Of a DNA stretch of 64,000 nt, positions 8,668-16,633 are shown one piece after another. Source of the stretch: Labilithrix sp. (GTDB lineage: Bacteria; Myxococcota_A; Polyangia; Polyangiales; Polyangiaceae). The stretch is taken from positions 62,001-126,000 of the forward strand of contig JAHBWE010000023.1 of assembly GCA_019637155.1 (NCBI GenBank), in the 5' to 3' direction. Position 1 is the stretch's first letter; the number at the start of each line of letters is the position of its first letter. The position numbers were made by a program, and so were the translations under genes. The notes under the pieces are model-generated. The model saw only the letters and a program-made list of their open reading frames with translations. It ran no database searches and was not told where the DNA came from.

Positions 8668-9416
8668 GCCGTCGCGAGGCAGAAGTGGACGCGCGCGCCG
8701 GAGCGGTGCTCGGGGCGCGCGAGGCAGGCGAGGAAGTCCCGCGCGACCGCGTCGAAGCGATCGCCCGCGAAGTCCTTCAGCGTCACCATGCGATCGAGGC
8801 GCGACTGCCAGGCCTCGAGCACGTCCGGCGCGGCGGGGCCGGAGAACGAGAGCTCCGCGTCGCCGAGCGATCGCTCCTCCGCCGGCGTGAAGCCGATCGC
8901 CTCGAGCGTCGGGGCGAGCTTCTTGCCCATGCGGAAGTCGTAGCGCTTCGCGCGGAGGGCGTCGTCCGCGTACGCGTCGAGGATCGCGCGCGTCTCCTCC
9001 GCGAGCGGCGTGTGCGCGAAGAGGTCGTCGACCTCGGTGAGCGCGATGAAGCCGCCCGGCGCGAGGCACGCGATCCAGCTCTTCAGCGCCGGCTCGAGGT
9101 CGACGAAGTACGCGGCGGTGAAGCTGCACCACACGCCGTCGATCGGCTCGCCGAGGTCGGGCAGCGCGCGGAGATCGTGCTGGCGGAACTCGGCGCGCTC
9201 GGGCGGCAGGCCGCGTGCGCGCGCGACCTTCAAGAGGTCCGCGTTCGCGTCGACGCCGATGACGCGCGCGCCGTGGGCGACGAGCTCCGCCGCCTGATCG
9301 CCGATCGCGCAGCCCACGTCGAGGACCGTCTTCCCCTCGAGGGAGGGGAGGGCCGCGAACGCGGTCGGCCAGTCGCGCCACGCCGCCTGGCGGCGATAAT
9401 CGTTGGCGAGGCTCAT
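8664..9416 (-). CDS. SAM-dependent class I methyltransferase
   Basis: The protein has 250 residues. Motif I is VLDVGCAIGDQAAEL (about 32-46), the acidic ribose-binding residue is in VIGVDANADLL, motif II is near IDGVWCSFTAAYFVD and motif III near LAPGGFIALTEVDD. The fold is the UbiE/small-molecule methyltransferase type; the substrate cannot be told. The start ATG overlaps the stop of the Cys-rich protein gene (ATGA), so the two are co-translated and may act together. Its 3' end overlaps the convergent WD40 gene by four bases. Confidence 0.87.
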   Translation of the reverse strand: MSLANDYRRQAAWRDWPTAFAALPSLEGKTVLDVGCAIGDQAAELVAHGARVIGVDANADLLKVARARGLPPERAEFRQHDLRALPDLGEPIDGVWCSFTAAYFVDLEPALKSWIACLAPGGFIALTEVDDLFAHTPLAEETRAILDAYADDALRAKRYDFRMGKKLAPTLEAIGFTPAEERSLGDAELSFSGPAAPDVLEAWQSRLDRMVTLKDFAGDRFDAVARDFLACLARPEHRSGARVHFCLATA

Positions 9417-10483
9417 GCGGGCGGAGGTACCAGGATCGCGTGGTTCTGCAGGACGAGGAGGAGGTCGTCCGCGATCACGAGGTCGTTGTCGCGATCGAGC
9501 CGCGCGCGCGTCTCGGCCAGCGTCTCCTCCGGCTTGAATTCGCCGAGCACCGCCCAGAGCTCCGGCGTCAGGCTCATCGGATCGTACGCGCTGTACGTCG
9601 TGACGCCCATCGCGCCGCCGGGGAGCGGACGCGCGACGAGGTTCGGGTTGGGGACGAGACGCTCGGCGAGGCGCGGCGCCGTGATCGCGTCGAGCTTCGT
9701 CGCGACGTCCCGCGCGAGCTCCTCGCTCCGCGGCTCCTCCGCGAGGAGACGATCCATCTCGTCTCGCGTGACGGAGCGCACGACGTCGAAGGTGCGGAGG
9801 TAGAAGTCCTCCTCGCGTCCCGCCCACTCGCCCCAGCAGGCGGCGTAGTCGATCTCGCTCGGCGCGCGGTCCTCGAGGTCCTCGAGCGTGAGCTTCATCC
9901 GCGGGAAGTCCGGCTCCGCCGCGCCGGGGAACACCGCGCGCGCCGCGTGCCGCGCGAGCACGACCTCCACGTGGGCGGTGAATCGTTTGTGCGCGGTCCA
10001 GAACGCGTGCCCGGCCGCGCCCGCGTCGTGCTTGCAGAAGAAGGTGGAGCACACCGCCTCGCGATGACGCCAGATCGAGCAGAGCCCTCCTCCTTCCTCC
10101 ACGAAGTAGGGACAGAGCAGGACCTTCGAGCGCCCGAAGCTCGTGGTGCGCGCGGCGTCGAGGAGCACGCGGTGCTTCCGCGGCGGCGCCACCCACTGCG
10201 GCGTGATCCCGATCCGCGACGCGATGCGGGCGCGCATCCGGCGCTGCCCCTCCGCCATGTCGGGGTCGGCGAGCACCGCGCCGGCGAGGAAGTTCGGCAA
10301 CGTCGGGTGATAGGTGCAGCACTTCAGGTTCGGCTGGAACGCGATCGTGCCCGGCGCCTCCGAGCGCGAGCACATCGCGCAGTCGCTGCACGTCGCGCGG
10401 CGCTCCTCGACGTTCGGTCGGTCGTAGACCGCCGGGAACAGGCGCCGGTGCGCCTCCGGGAGCGTCTCGCGGATCGTCGTCAT
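9413..10483 (-). CDS. Cysteine-cluster protein, function unknown
   Basis: The 356-residue protein begins MTTIRETLPEAHRRLFP. In its first half it carries a cysteine-rich region: CSDCAMC, LKCCTYHPTLPNFLAGA, VLLCPYF, GLCSIWRHREAVCSTFFCKHD. The spacing (CxxCxxC, CC, C, C-9-C-4-CKH) resembles YkgJ-type proteins that bind zinc or an iron-sulfur cluster. The C-terminal half is helical and lacks cysteine clusters except for one Cys in AACWGEW. No signal peptide is seen. It overlaps the downstream methyltransferase gene and lies 39 bases from a divergent MFS gene. Metal binding is inferred from the cysteine pattern; I do not assign a reaction. Confidence 0.7.
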   Translation of the reverse strand: MTTIRETLPEAHRRLFPAVYDRPNVEERRATCSDCAMCSRSEAPGTIAFQPNLKCCTYHPTLPNFLAGAVLADPDMAEGQRRMRARIASRIGITPQWVAPPRKHRVLLDAARTTSFGRSKVLLCPYFVEEGGGLCSIWRHREAVCSTFFCKHDAGAAGHAFWTAHKRFTAHVEVVLARHAARAVFPGAAEPDFPRMKLTLEDLEDRAPSEIDYAACWGEWAGREEDFYLRTFDVVRSVTRDEMDRLLAEEPRSEELARDVATKLDAITAPRLAERLVPNPNLVARPLPGGAMGVTTYSAYDPMSLTPELWAVLGEFKPEETLAETRARLDRDNDLVIADDLLLVLQNHAILVPPPA

Positions 10484-10522
10484 TCGTGGCCACGCGGACG
10501 GTACTCGAGTACGACGCTCCGC

Positions 10523-11881
10523 GTGAAGGAGTTCATCGAGGCTTTCAAGGCGCTCCGCCACGCGCCGCTCGCGTTCTGGCTGTGCGTCTTCGCGTTCACC
10601 TTCGACGGCATGGCCTACTTCGGCGTGCTGCCGCTGATGAAGCCGTTCCTCGGGCAGGACCTCCTCATCAAGCCGGAGTACGCGAGCATCTGGGTCTCGT
10701 GCTTCACCGGCTCGCTCACGATCGCGATGCTCCTCGTCGGCGCGAGCGAACGTGTCCTCGGCATCCGGAAGAGCCTCATCCTCGCGCTCACGCTCTCGAC
10801 GCTCGGCCGCGTCGTCTACTCGTCGTCGCCGTTCTTCGGCGGCCTCTTCGGGCTCGCGGTCTCGCTCGTCATCATCGCCACCGGCGAGGCGACGGTGCAG
10901 GTCATCTGCTACGCGGGCGTGAAGCGCTACACGACCGAGAAGACCAGCTCGATGGGCTACGCGCTCCTCTACGCGGGCCTCAACTTCGGCGCGATGCTCA
11001 CCGGGCCGCTCTCGGCGAAGGTCCGCACGACGCAGGACGTCGCCTACAAGGCGGGCACGAGCGCGCTCTCCGGCTTCAACGCGGTGAACTGGGTCTGCAC
11101 CGGCATCACCGCCGCGACGCTCCTCGTCTTCTTCCTCTTCATGTCGAAGAAGGTGGAGGCGAACGTCGCGCGCGGGACGGACGAGCCGAAGGAGAAGGCG
11201 ATCGCGGGGGACCGCGGGAGCGCCAAAGAGCCGCCCGCGAAGCCGGCCGGCAAGAGCCCGTTCAAGGACCCGCGCTTCCTCTTCTTCATCTTCGCGCTCC
11301 TCCCCGTGCGCACGCTCTTCGCGCACCAGTGGCTGACGATGCCGGAGTACGTGCTCCGCTCGTACTCGCAAGACGTCGCCGATCACATGGAGGTGTTCGT
11401 CGACTCGGTGAACCCGCTCGTCATCTTCTTCGGCGTCCCCACCATCGCCGCGCTGACGAAGAAGCGCCACGTCCTCTCGATGATGATCGTCGGCTCGCTC
11501 GTCAGCGCGTCCGCGACCTTCATCCTCTGCGCCGGCGAGCACGTCACGCTCCTCCTCCTCTACTTCGTCGTCTTCTCGATCGGCGAGGCGATCTGGTCGT
11601 CGCGCTTCCTCGAGTACGCGGCGGAGATCGCGCCGGAGGGCCGCGTCGCGCAGTACATGGGCGTCGCGAACCTGCCCTGGTTCGTCGCGAAGACGACGAC
11701 CGGCTTCTACTCCGGCTTCATCCTCGAGAAGTTCGTCCCGAAGGACGGCGCGAAGAGCGGCCCGACGATGTGGCTGATCTACGGAGCGATCGCGATGCTC
11801 AGCCCGCTCGCGCTCACCACCGCGCGGAAGTGGCTCCGCGCCGGAATGGTGGTCAAGGCGCCCGCGGCGGAGCCGTCGTGA
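10523..11881 (+). CDS. MFS transporter
   Basis: The likely start is GTG at 10523 (VKEFIEAFKALRHAP), giving 452 residues. About twelve membrane segments are visible, in two halves separated by a cytosolic loop rich in Lys/Glu/Pro near residues 210-250 (KVEANVARGTDEPKEKAIAG). The N-terminal helix reads FWLCVFAFTFDGMAYFGVLPL, which recalls the proton-dependent oligopeptide branch of the MFS. Later segments include FVVFSIGEAIWSSRFLEYAAE, also typical of that branch. Peptide transport is therefore possible but the substrate is not proven. It is divergent from the Cys-cluster gene, with 39 bases between the start codons. Confidence 0.83.
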   Translation: MKEFIEAFKALRHAPLAFWLCVFAFTFDGMAYFGVLPLMKPFLGQDLLIKPEYASIWVSCFTGSLTIAMLLVGASERVLGIRKSLILALTLSTLGRVVYSSSPFFGGLFGLAVSLVIIATGEATVQVICYAGVKRYTTEKTSSMGYALLYAGLNFGAMLTGPLSAKVRTTQDVAYKAGTSALSGFNAVNWVCTGITAATLLVFFLFMSKKVEANVARGTDEPKEKAIAGDRGSAKEPPAKPAGKSPFKDPRFLFFIFALLPVRTLFAHQWLTMPEYVLRSYSQDVADHMEVFVDSVNPLVIFFGVPTIAALTKKRHVLSMMIVGSLVSASATFILCAGEHVTLLLLYFVVFSIGEAIWSSRFLEYAAEIAPEGRVAQYMGVANLPWFVAKTTTGFYSGFILEKFVPKDGAKSGPTMWLIYGAIAMLSPLALTTARKWLRAGMVVKAPAAEPS

Positions 11882-11901
11882 CGGCGTCTCGCCGCTCCCG
11901 C

Positions 11902-12786
11902 TCAGCGGCGCTTCGTGCGCTTCGGGCGGGCGGCGACGACGTCGGCGGCGCGTGAAGCGGTCGCGGCGGCGCGGAGCCAGCGCTCGAGCGTCTCGATGTT
12001 CGTCTCGGCGGCGAGCGACGCCTCGATCGCGCGCGCGTCGACGCCGCGGGCTTCGAGCACGGCGAGGATGCTCGTCCGCAGCGCGTCGATGCGGCCCTCC
12101 TCGCGGCCTTCCTCGCGGCCTTCTTCGCGGCCTTCCTCGCGTCCTTCTTCGCGCCCTTCCTCGCGTCCCTCTTCGCGGCCTTCCTCGCGTCCTTTCGCCT
12201 CGACCGCGTCGAGGCTCTCGAATCCCTTGCGCTGCAGCAGGTTCCGGAGCGTGGCTTCGTGCGCGGCGTCGCGGTCGTAGAGCACCGCGAGCGGGACGGG
12301 GTTCTCCAGGATGCCGGGCGCGGTCAGGACGCCGTCGCCCTTCACGACGCGCATCTTGCGGTCCTTCTCGTAGACCTCGACGCGGCGCGCGCCCTCGAGG
12401 CGGACGACCCAGACGAGCTTCGTCCCCGCGTCGAGCAGCTCGTAGATCTTCGCCTGGAGCTCTTTCTCGTCTTGTCCGACGTCCGCGTATTCGACGGCCA
12501 AGGGCGGCGCCGTCCTTGCCCATCCCTTCTCGTCCGCGATCGGCCCCACCGCGACGTCCGGCGCGCGGAGCATGCCCGGCTCGGTCGACACGCCGAGGTC
12601 GACGCCCGCGGCCTCGACCTTCGGATCCGTCTCCAGCGCCGCGCCGCCCACGAGGTTCCGCGTGCTGCCGCGCTGGCCCGTCGGCAGGCACTGCACCGGA
12701 TGCCCGTTCGACAGCTCGTACGGATCGCCGGAGCGGATCTGGCTCGCGACGAAGGGGCCGCGGCCCGAGAGCTTCTGCGTCCTCAT
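11902..12786 (-). CDS. Uma2-like (DUF820) predicted nuclease with GREE repeat tail
   Basis: The protein has 294 residues. The core (about 60-185) matches the Uma2/DUF820 PD-(D/E)xK-like fold: APDVAVGPIADEKG, then PPLAVEYADVGQDEKELQAKIYELLDAGTKLVWVV with the usual catalytic-region Glu, then a YxxVRVVK-like strand (RKMRVVKGDG) and a tail PGILENPVPLAVLYD. After this come eight tandem Gly-Arg-Glu-Glu units and a helical C-terminus. Uma2 proteins are abundant in cyanobacteria and myxobacteria and are predicted nucleases of unknown role. In the motif where many relatives have EVLSPS, this protein reads EYADVG, so activity may be altered. It is divergent from the cyclophilin gene. Confidence 0.8.
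   Translation of the reverse strand: MRTQKLSGRGPFVASQIRSGDPYELSNGHPVQCLPTGQRGSTRNLVGGAALETDPKVEAAGVDLGVSTEPGMLRAPDVAVGPIADEKGWARTAPPLAVEYADVGQDEKELQAKIYELLDAGTKLVWVVRLEGARRVEVYEKDRKMRVVKGDGVLTAPGILENPVPLAVLYDRDAAHEATLRNLLQRKGFESLDAVEAKGREEGREEGREEGREEGREEGREEGREEGREEGRIDALRTSILAVLEARGVDARAIEASLAAETNIETLERWLRAAATASRAADVVAARPKRTKRR
12091..12192 (-). repeat. Eight 12-bp tandem units inside the Uma2-like gene
   Basis: Eight consecutive 12-base units plus half a unit encode (Gly-Arg-Glu-Glu)8-Gly-Arg. On the plus strand the units read gcgNcc followed by two ttc/ctc triplets; units differ only at silent positions (gcggcc, gcgtcc, gcgccc; ttc or ctc). The reading frame is kept by the unit length, so copy number can vary without a frameshift. 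The encoded stretch should be a highly charged, self-pairing helix. Confidence 0.95.
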
Positions 12787-12808
12787 CCTACGAACCGTAG
12801 CAGACCCC

Positions 12809-12826
12809 GCGCCGGCCGGCCGGCGC
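12809..12826. repeat. 18-bp perfect GC palindrome in the Uma2/cyclophilin intergenic region
   Basis: The sequence GCGCCGGCCGGCCGGCGC is its own reverse complement and lies between two divergent genes. A short inverted repeat CTACG-AAC-CGTAG (12788-12800) lies next to the Uma2 start codon. The long palindrome could be an operator or simply a product of high GC content; no regulator is assigned. Confidence 0.4.
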
Positions 12827-12917
12827 CGCCTCCGGCCCGGCGGGCGACGGATCCCCATATTTCCCTGCGAATCGGCGGTATCGACGTGCGCAACGCGTTC
12901 TGAGATACTCGCGAGCC

Positions 12918-13424
12918 ATGAGCACGTCCGTCGTCATCGAGACAGACCTTGGGGATATCGAAGTCGAGCTGGCGGATGACAAGGCGCCGAAGTCCGTCGC
13001 CAACTTCCTCCAGTACGTCGAGTCCGGCCACTACGAGGGCACCATCTTCCACCGCGTCATCCCGGGCTTCATGGCCCAGGGCGGCGGTTACGACGAGAAG
13101 CTCGAGAAGAAGCCGGTGAAGGATCCGGTGGAGAACGAGGCCGACAACGGTCTCAAGAACGAGCGCGGCACCGTCGCGATGGCGCGGACGAGCGCGCCGA
13201 ACTCGGCGACGGCGCAGTTCTTCATCAACGTGAAGGACAACGGCTTCCTCGATCACACCGGCAAGAACGACACCGGCTGGGGCTACGCCGTCTTCGGCAA
13301 GGTCACCTCCGGCATGGACGTCGTCGACAAGATCGTCGGCGTGAAGACGGGCGCGAAGGGCCCCTTCACGAAGGACGCGCCGGAAGAGAACATCAAGATC
13401 AAGAGCGTGAAGAAGAAGGAGTGA
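12918..13424 (+). CDS. ppiB: Peptidyl-prolyl cis-trans isomerase, cyclophilin type
   Basis: This 168-residue single-domain cyclophilin has no signal peptide, so it acts in the cytoplasm and speeds cis-trans isomerisation of Xaa-Pro bonds. Core motifs are TIFHRVIPGFMAQGG (catalytic Arg and Phe/Met pocket), NSATAQFFINVKDN and GWGYAVFGKV. The insertion YDEKLEKKPVKDPVENEADNGL is typical of bacterial PpiB. The start ATG follows GATACTCGCGAGCC, with no clear Shine-Dalgarno. The stop overlaps the next gene's GTG start (GTGA). The C-terminus is Lys-rich. Confidence 0.95.
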   Translation: MSTSVVIETDLGDIEVELADDKAPKSVANFLQYVESGHYEGTIFHRVIPGFMAQGGGYDEKLEKKPVKDPVENEADNGLKNERGTVAMARTSAPNSATAQFFINVKDNGFLDHTGKNDTGWGYAVFGKVTSGMDVVDKIVGVKTGAKGPFTKDAPEENIKIKSVKKKE

Positions 13425-13981
13425 AGCCTCCGGCGCGGACGGCACGGCGGATCGCGCTCGTCCTCTCCGCCCTCGCGGTGCTCGTCTCCGTCGGTTGCGG
13501 GGTCGCGGCGCGGCACGCGTTCGCGATGCGCGGCGTGGTCGAGTCGGACCCCGAGGCGCTCGTGGGGCCTCTCCTCTGGTTCCTCGTCCTGCTCCTCGTC
13601 GCGCTCCTCCTCCGGATGGGCGCGGCGGTGTGCGAGCTCCTGTGGCTCGAGCGCACGTGGTCGAACCTGCCGCTCGAGCTGCGGAAGGTCGGGCCGATCG
13701 AGAAGGTCGAGCCGATCGTGCTCATCGGCGTGAGCCTCGTCCCCGGCGTCGCGTGGATCTGGAAGCTCGGCGTCATCGACGCGGTCGCGCGCGGCTTCGA
13801 GGCGATCCGCGCGCGCGTCCCGTTCACCGCGCCGGTCCCGCGCCGCCTCGGCGTGGCGGCCGTCGTCGTCGGCTGGGTGCCCGGTCTGAACGTGTATGTT
13901 GCACCCTTCTTGTGGGAGGTCTTCGCGACGCGGATCGATCGCTGCGTCAGTGAGATCGAAGCGCGACGCGCTCCGGCGTGA
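13421..13981 (+). CDS. Small integral membrane protein, unknown
   Basis: The GTG start overlaps the cyclophilin stop by four bases. The 186-residue protein has about four membrane segments: ALVLSALAVLVSVGCGVAA near 12-30, LLWFLVLLLVALLLRMGAAV near 50-70, IVLIGVSLVPGVAWIW near 100-116 and a last one near 146-170 (VAAVVVGWVPGLNVYVAPFL). The segment WLERTWSNLPLELRKVGP lies on a cytosolic loop and resembles small DUF4328-like membrane proteins, but the match is weak. Its 3' end overlaps the convergent membrane-protein gene by 35 bases. Confidence 0.65.
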   Translation: MKPPARTARRIALVLSALAVLVSVGCGVAARHAFAMRGVVESDPEALVGPLLWFLVLLLVALLLRMGAAVCELLWLERTWSNLPLELRKVGPIEKVEPIVLIGVSLVPGVAWIWKLGVIDAVARGFEAIRARVPFTAPVPRRLGVAAVVVGWVPGLNVYVAPFLWEVFATRIDRCVSEIEARRAPA

Positions 13982-14798
13982 ACGCGGGCTCGTCGAGCGC
14001 GAGCTCCTCGTCGTCGATCGCGACGCGGTAGCGCGCGGTGGGCTCCTCGGCGCCGACGCGCATCGCCGGCGCCGGCTTCTCCTGTCCGAAGCCCTTCCGC
14101 GCGAGGAGGATCGGGAGGAGGTGGAGCGAGAGCATCGGGAGCGCGATGAACGGGAGGAGGACGTTCCAGCCCATCGGCGCGAAGACCGCGGCGACGAGGA
14201 GGACGATGCCCGTCGCGGCGCCGAGGAAGATCCCCCACGACCGCATGCGGACGACGCCGATCGCGGACGCGAGGAGGGCGAGCGTGAGCCCGGCGAACGG
14301 GACGCTGAGCGCGAGATCGAGCTTGCTCGAGGCCCCCGCGAGCTCGAGCGCGATGCCGCCGGTGAGGAACGCGGTGGCCGCGGTCGCGGTGGAGCCGGCG
14401 AGGAGGAGCCGGCGATAGGCCTTGGGCGCGAAGCTCGCGAGCGCCTCCTTCGTGCGGAGCATCGGGGCCGAGAGCGCGAGGGCGGTCGCGGTCGTCGCCG
14501 TGAGCGCGGTCTCGGTGAAATCGGGGATGTGGTGGCGGATGAAGATCTGCGCGAGGAACACGATCGCCATCGGGAAGAGCGTGACCCACGCCGCGCCGCG
14601 GGACAGCACCTGCGCGACGAGCGATCGCCGCGTGATGCCGAGCGCGCTCACGCCGAGGACCCCGGCGAAGGCGAGCGGGAGCCACTCGACGTGCCAGTGC
14701 CGGAGCGACTCCCACGCGACGACGCCGGCCGCGCCGAGCATGGAGGCCGCAGCGACGGCCTTCCGCTTCACCGAGATCCCATCGCCTGCGGTCCGCAC
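13947..14798 (-). CDS. Multi-pass membrane protein, unknown
   Basis: The 283-residue reading starts at ATG 14798; an alternative GTG start is at 14771 (VKRKAVAAASML). Seven to eight hydrophobic segments alternate with short loops, for example AWVTLFPMAIVFLAQIFI and WGIFLGAATGIVLLVAAVFAP. A polar tail follows (PAMRVGAEEPTARYRVAIDDEE). No family motif was recognised. The gene is divergent from hemolysin III and overlaps the convergent upstream gene's 3' end. A transport or sensory role would be guesswork. Confidence 0.6.
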   Translation of the reverse strand: MRTAGDGISVKRKAVAAASMLGAAGVVAWESLRHWHVEWLPLAFAGVLGVSALGITRRSLVAQVLSRGAAWVTLFPMAIVFLAQIFIRHHIPDFTETALTATTATALALSAPMLRTKEALASFAPKAYRRLLLAGSTATAATAFLTGGIALELAGASSKLDLALSVPFAGLTLALLASAIGVVRMRSWGIFLGAATGIVLLVAAVFAPMGWNVLLPFIALPMLSLHLLPILLARKGFGQEKPAPAMRVGAEEPTARYRVAIDDEELALDEPAFTPERVALRSH

Positions 14799-14847
14799 CT
14801 CTGCTCCGACGAACGAGCGCGCGCGGATGTTCCAGATCCCGAGAAAT

Positions 14848-14859
14848 GAAATCGATTTC
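14848..14859. promoter_or_regulatory. AT-rich palindrome GAAATCGATTTC between divergent membrane-protein genes
   Basis: A perfect 12-bp palindrome sits in the 115-base gap between the start codons of the multi-pass membrane protein and hemolysin III. It stands out against the surrounding GC-rich sequence and is flanked by CCGA and GG, so a dyad-binding regulator site or promoter core is plausible. No regulator is linked to it in the window. Confidence 0.35.
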
Positions 14860-14913
14860 GGTCACGCGCGCGCGTTGAACACCATCGCGAAAAGGAGTAC
14901 ATGCGCCTACACG

Positions 14914-15576
14914 ATGGCGACCCAGCTCGTGCTCGACGCGCCCGTGAAGCCTCTCCTTCGCGGGGTTTCCCATCAGATCTCGTTCTTCTGCGCGATCGCG
15001 GCGACGGCCGCCCTCGTGCTGCGGGCGAAGCCGGGTCCGGCGACGGCGGTGGCCTTCGTCTTCGGGGCCACCCTCGTCAACCTGTTCGGGACGAGCGCGC
15101 TCTACCACCGGGTCGACTGGTCGACGCGCGCGCGCAAGCGCATGCGGCGCCTCGATCACGCGGCCATCTTCGTCCTCATCGCGGGCGGGTACACGCCGAT
15201 CTTCGGGCTCGTCCCGTCGCAGGCGGGCGGGCACGGCGCGCTCTACGCGATCTGGATCGGCGCGGGCCTCGGCGCCTTCAAGTCGCTGCTCTGGCCGGAC
15301 GCGCCGAAGTGGGTGACGGCGCTCCTCTGCGTCGGGCTCGGCTGGATGGTGACGGGGCAGGTCATCGATCGCGCGTCCGCGGTGGGCACGCTCACGGTGG
15401 GGCTCCTCATCGCGAGCGGCGTGACCTACAGCCTCGGCGCCCTCGTCTACGCGCTGAAGCGCCCGAACCCGTTCCCGAAGGTCTTCGGGTACCACGAGGT
15501 CTTCCACGCGATCGTCATCGCCGCGAGCGTGTGCCTCTTCGCGCACGTCGTGATGGTGATGCGCGCGGTCGGCTGA
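14914..15576 (+). CDS. Hemolysin III family (PAQR-like) membrane protein
   Basis: The protein has 220 residues and seven membrane segments. Conserved family residues are present: SALYHRVDW, RLDHAAIFVLIAGGYTP and near the end YHEVFHAIVIAAS. The His and Asp residues match the metal site of the HlyIII/adipoQ-receptor superfamily. The start ATG at 14914 fits the family N-terminus (VKPLLRGVSHQISFF); the AAGGAG at 14893-14898 lies rather far upstream (15 bases). The function of bacterial members is not settled. The neighbours do not form an operon with it. Confidence 0.88.
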   Translation: MATQLVLDAPVKPLLRGVSHQISFFCAIAATAALVLRAKPGPATAVAFVFGATLVNLFGTSALYHRVDWSTRARKRMRRLDHAAIFVLIAGGYTPIFGLVPSQAGGHGALYAIWIGAGLGAFKSLLWPDAPKWVTALLCVGLGWMVTGQVIDRASAVGTLTVGLLIASGVTYSLGALVYALKRPNPFPKVFGYHEVFHAIVIAASVCLFAHVVMVMRAVG

Positions 15577-15580
15577 GCGC

Positions 15581-16342
15581 TCACAGCTTGTCGGCGTTGC
15601 AGTACCAGACCTGAACCTTCAGCGAGTCGACCTTCGCGACGACCGGCCCGCTGACGTCGGCCATGCGCCGCGCGGCGAGGCGCGGGCCGAACGTGGTGGG
15701 GCGGAGGTTCTTCGGGTAGAGGTACGTGCGCCACGTGTCGACGCGCGCGCCGTAGTGGTGCGTGCCGACGATCTGGCGCGGCCAGGGCTTCGAGAACCGC
15801 TTCGGCGTCGGCGGCGGCTCGGTGTCCATCACGAGGTTGATCGACACGTCCTCGACGCCGCTGTCGAGGGACTGGCGCTTGAGCTGCACGATGACGCCCC
15901 ACGTCGCCTTGTCGTCGGGGAGATCGATCTTGTAGTCGCTCAGCTCGAGGTACGCGGACTCCTGTCCCTCCTCGAGCGTGACGGTCGCGAACTCGCCGTC
16001 CTCCGAGATCGCGCCTTCGGGCGTCTCCCACGCGACGCCGCCGCCCGCGACGTCGCCGCGAGGCACGCTCTTCGCGACCCCCGCCTTCAAGAGCTCGGTC
16101 GAGTACAGCTTGCAGCCGTCGGGGGCGTGCGTCACGCCGGCGTCGGACGCGGTCGGATCCTCGTCGTCGTCGTCGTCGCCGGGTTGCTGGCCGCTCGAGC
16201 TGCCGCTGCTCGTCGACGTCGAGCTCGACGACGTCGTGCTCCCTCCTCCGGGCGTGGTGCCGGTGTCGTCGCTGCAGGCGATGACGACGGCGGTGCCGAG
16301 GAACGCGAAGCACGAGAGAGCGGCGACGTACGCGAAGCGCAT
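15581..16342 (-). CDS. Secreted lipoprotein with Ser/Thr/Gly-rich linker, unknown
   Basis: The protein has 253 residues. The signal peptide ends at a lipobox-like TAVVIACSDD (Cys near 23). A low-complexity spacer follows (STTSSSSTSTSSGSSSG then an Asp run, about 35-65), then a 180-residue domain of mostly beta character with few cysteines (one in GCKLYS, one in WYCNADKL). Similar lipoproteins with Ser-rich spacers are frequent in Polyangiales and are probably surface-attached. No enzymatic motif was recognised. A TAGGAT element 12 bases upstream of the ATG may be the -10 box. Confidence 0.75.
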   Translation of the reverse strand: MRFAYVAALSCFAFLGTAVVIACSDDTGTTPGGGSTTSSSSTSTSSGSSSGQQPGDDDDDEDPTASDAGVTHAPDGCKLYSTELLKAGVAKSVPRGDVAGGGVAWETPEGAISEDGEFATVTLEEGQESAYLELSDYKIDLPDDKATWGVIVQLKRQSLDSGVEDVSINLVMDTEPPPTPKRFSKPWPRQIVGTHHYGARVDTWRTYLYPKNLRPTTFGPRLAARRMADVSGPVVAKVDSLKVQVWYCNADKL

Positions 16343-16389
16343 CCCCCGATCCTATCGTGCGGATCGCGTCCGCGCACGCTCCGCGAGGC

Positions 16390-16623
16390 TCAGCCGCGCT
16401 GGAGCTCGCGGCGGAGGCGGAGGCCGTCACGCAGCGTCCAGGCGCCGCCGCCGAGCAGGATCAGCAGCGCGAGCGCGGCCAGGGGCGGCGCCGATCCATG
16501 TCCGACGAGCCCGAAGATCAGGGCGACGCCGCTCGCGATCGAGAGCGAGCCGGTGACGATGCGCTTGACGCACACCATGCGCGCGAACGCGCGGTCGACC
16601 TTGGCAGGCATGGGACGCAACAT
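16390..16623 (-). CDS. Small inner-membrane protein (DUF2892-like)
   Basis: The protein has 77 residues with two hydrophobic segments (GSLSIASGVALIFGLVGHG and LAALALLILLGGGAWTL). They are preceded by a segment with VDRAFARMVCVKRIVTGSL that fits the DUF2892/YgaP-type membrane hairpin. It lies 10 bases after the TetR-type gene on the same strand, so the two may be co-transcribed. The function is unknown. Confidence 0.6.
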   Translation of the reverse strand: MLRPMPAKVDRAFARMVCVKRIVTGSLSIASGVALIFGLVGHGSAPPLAALALLILLGGGAWTLRDGLRLRRELQRG

Positions 16624-16633
16624 GGCGGCCCTC

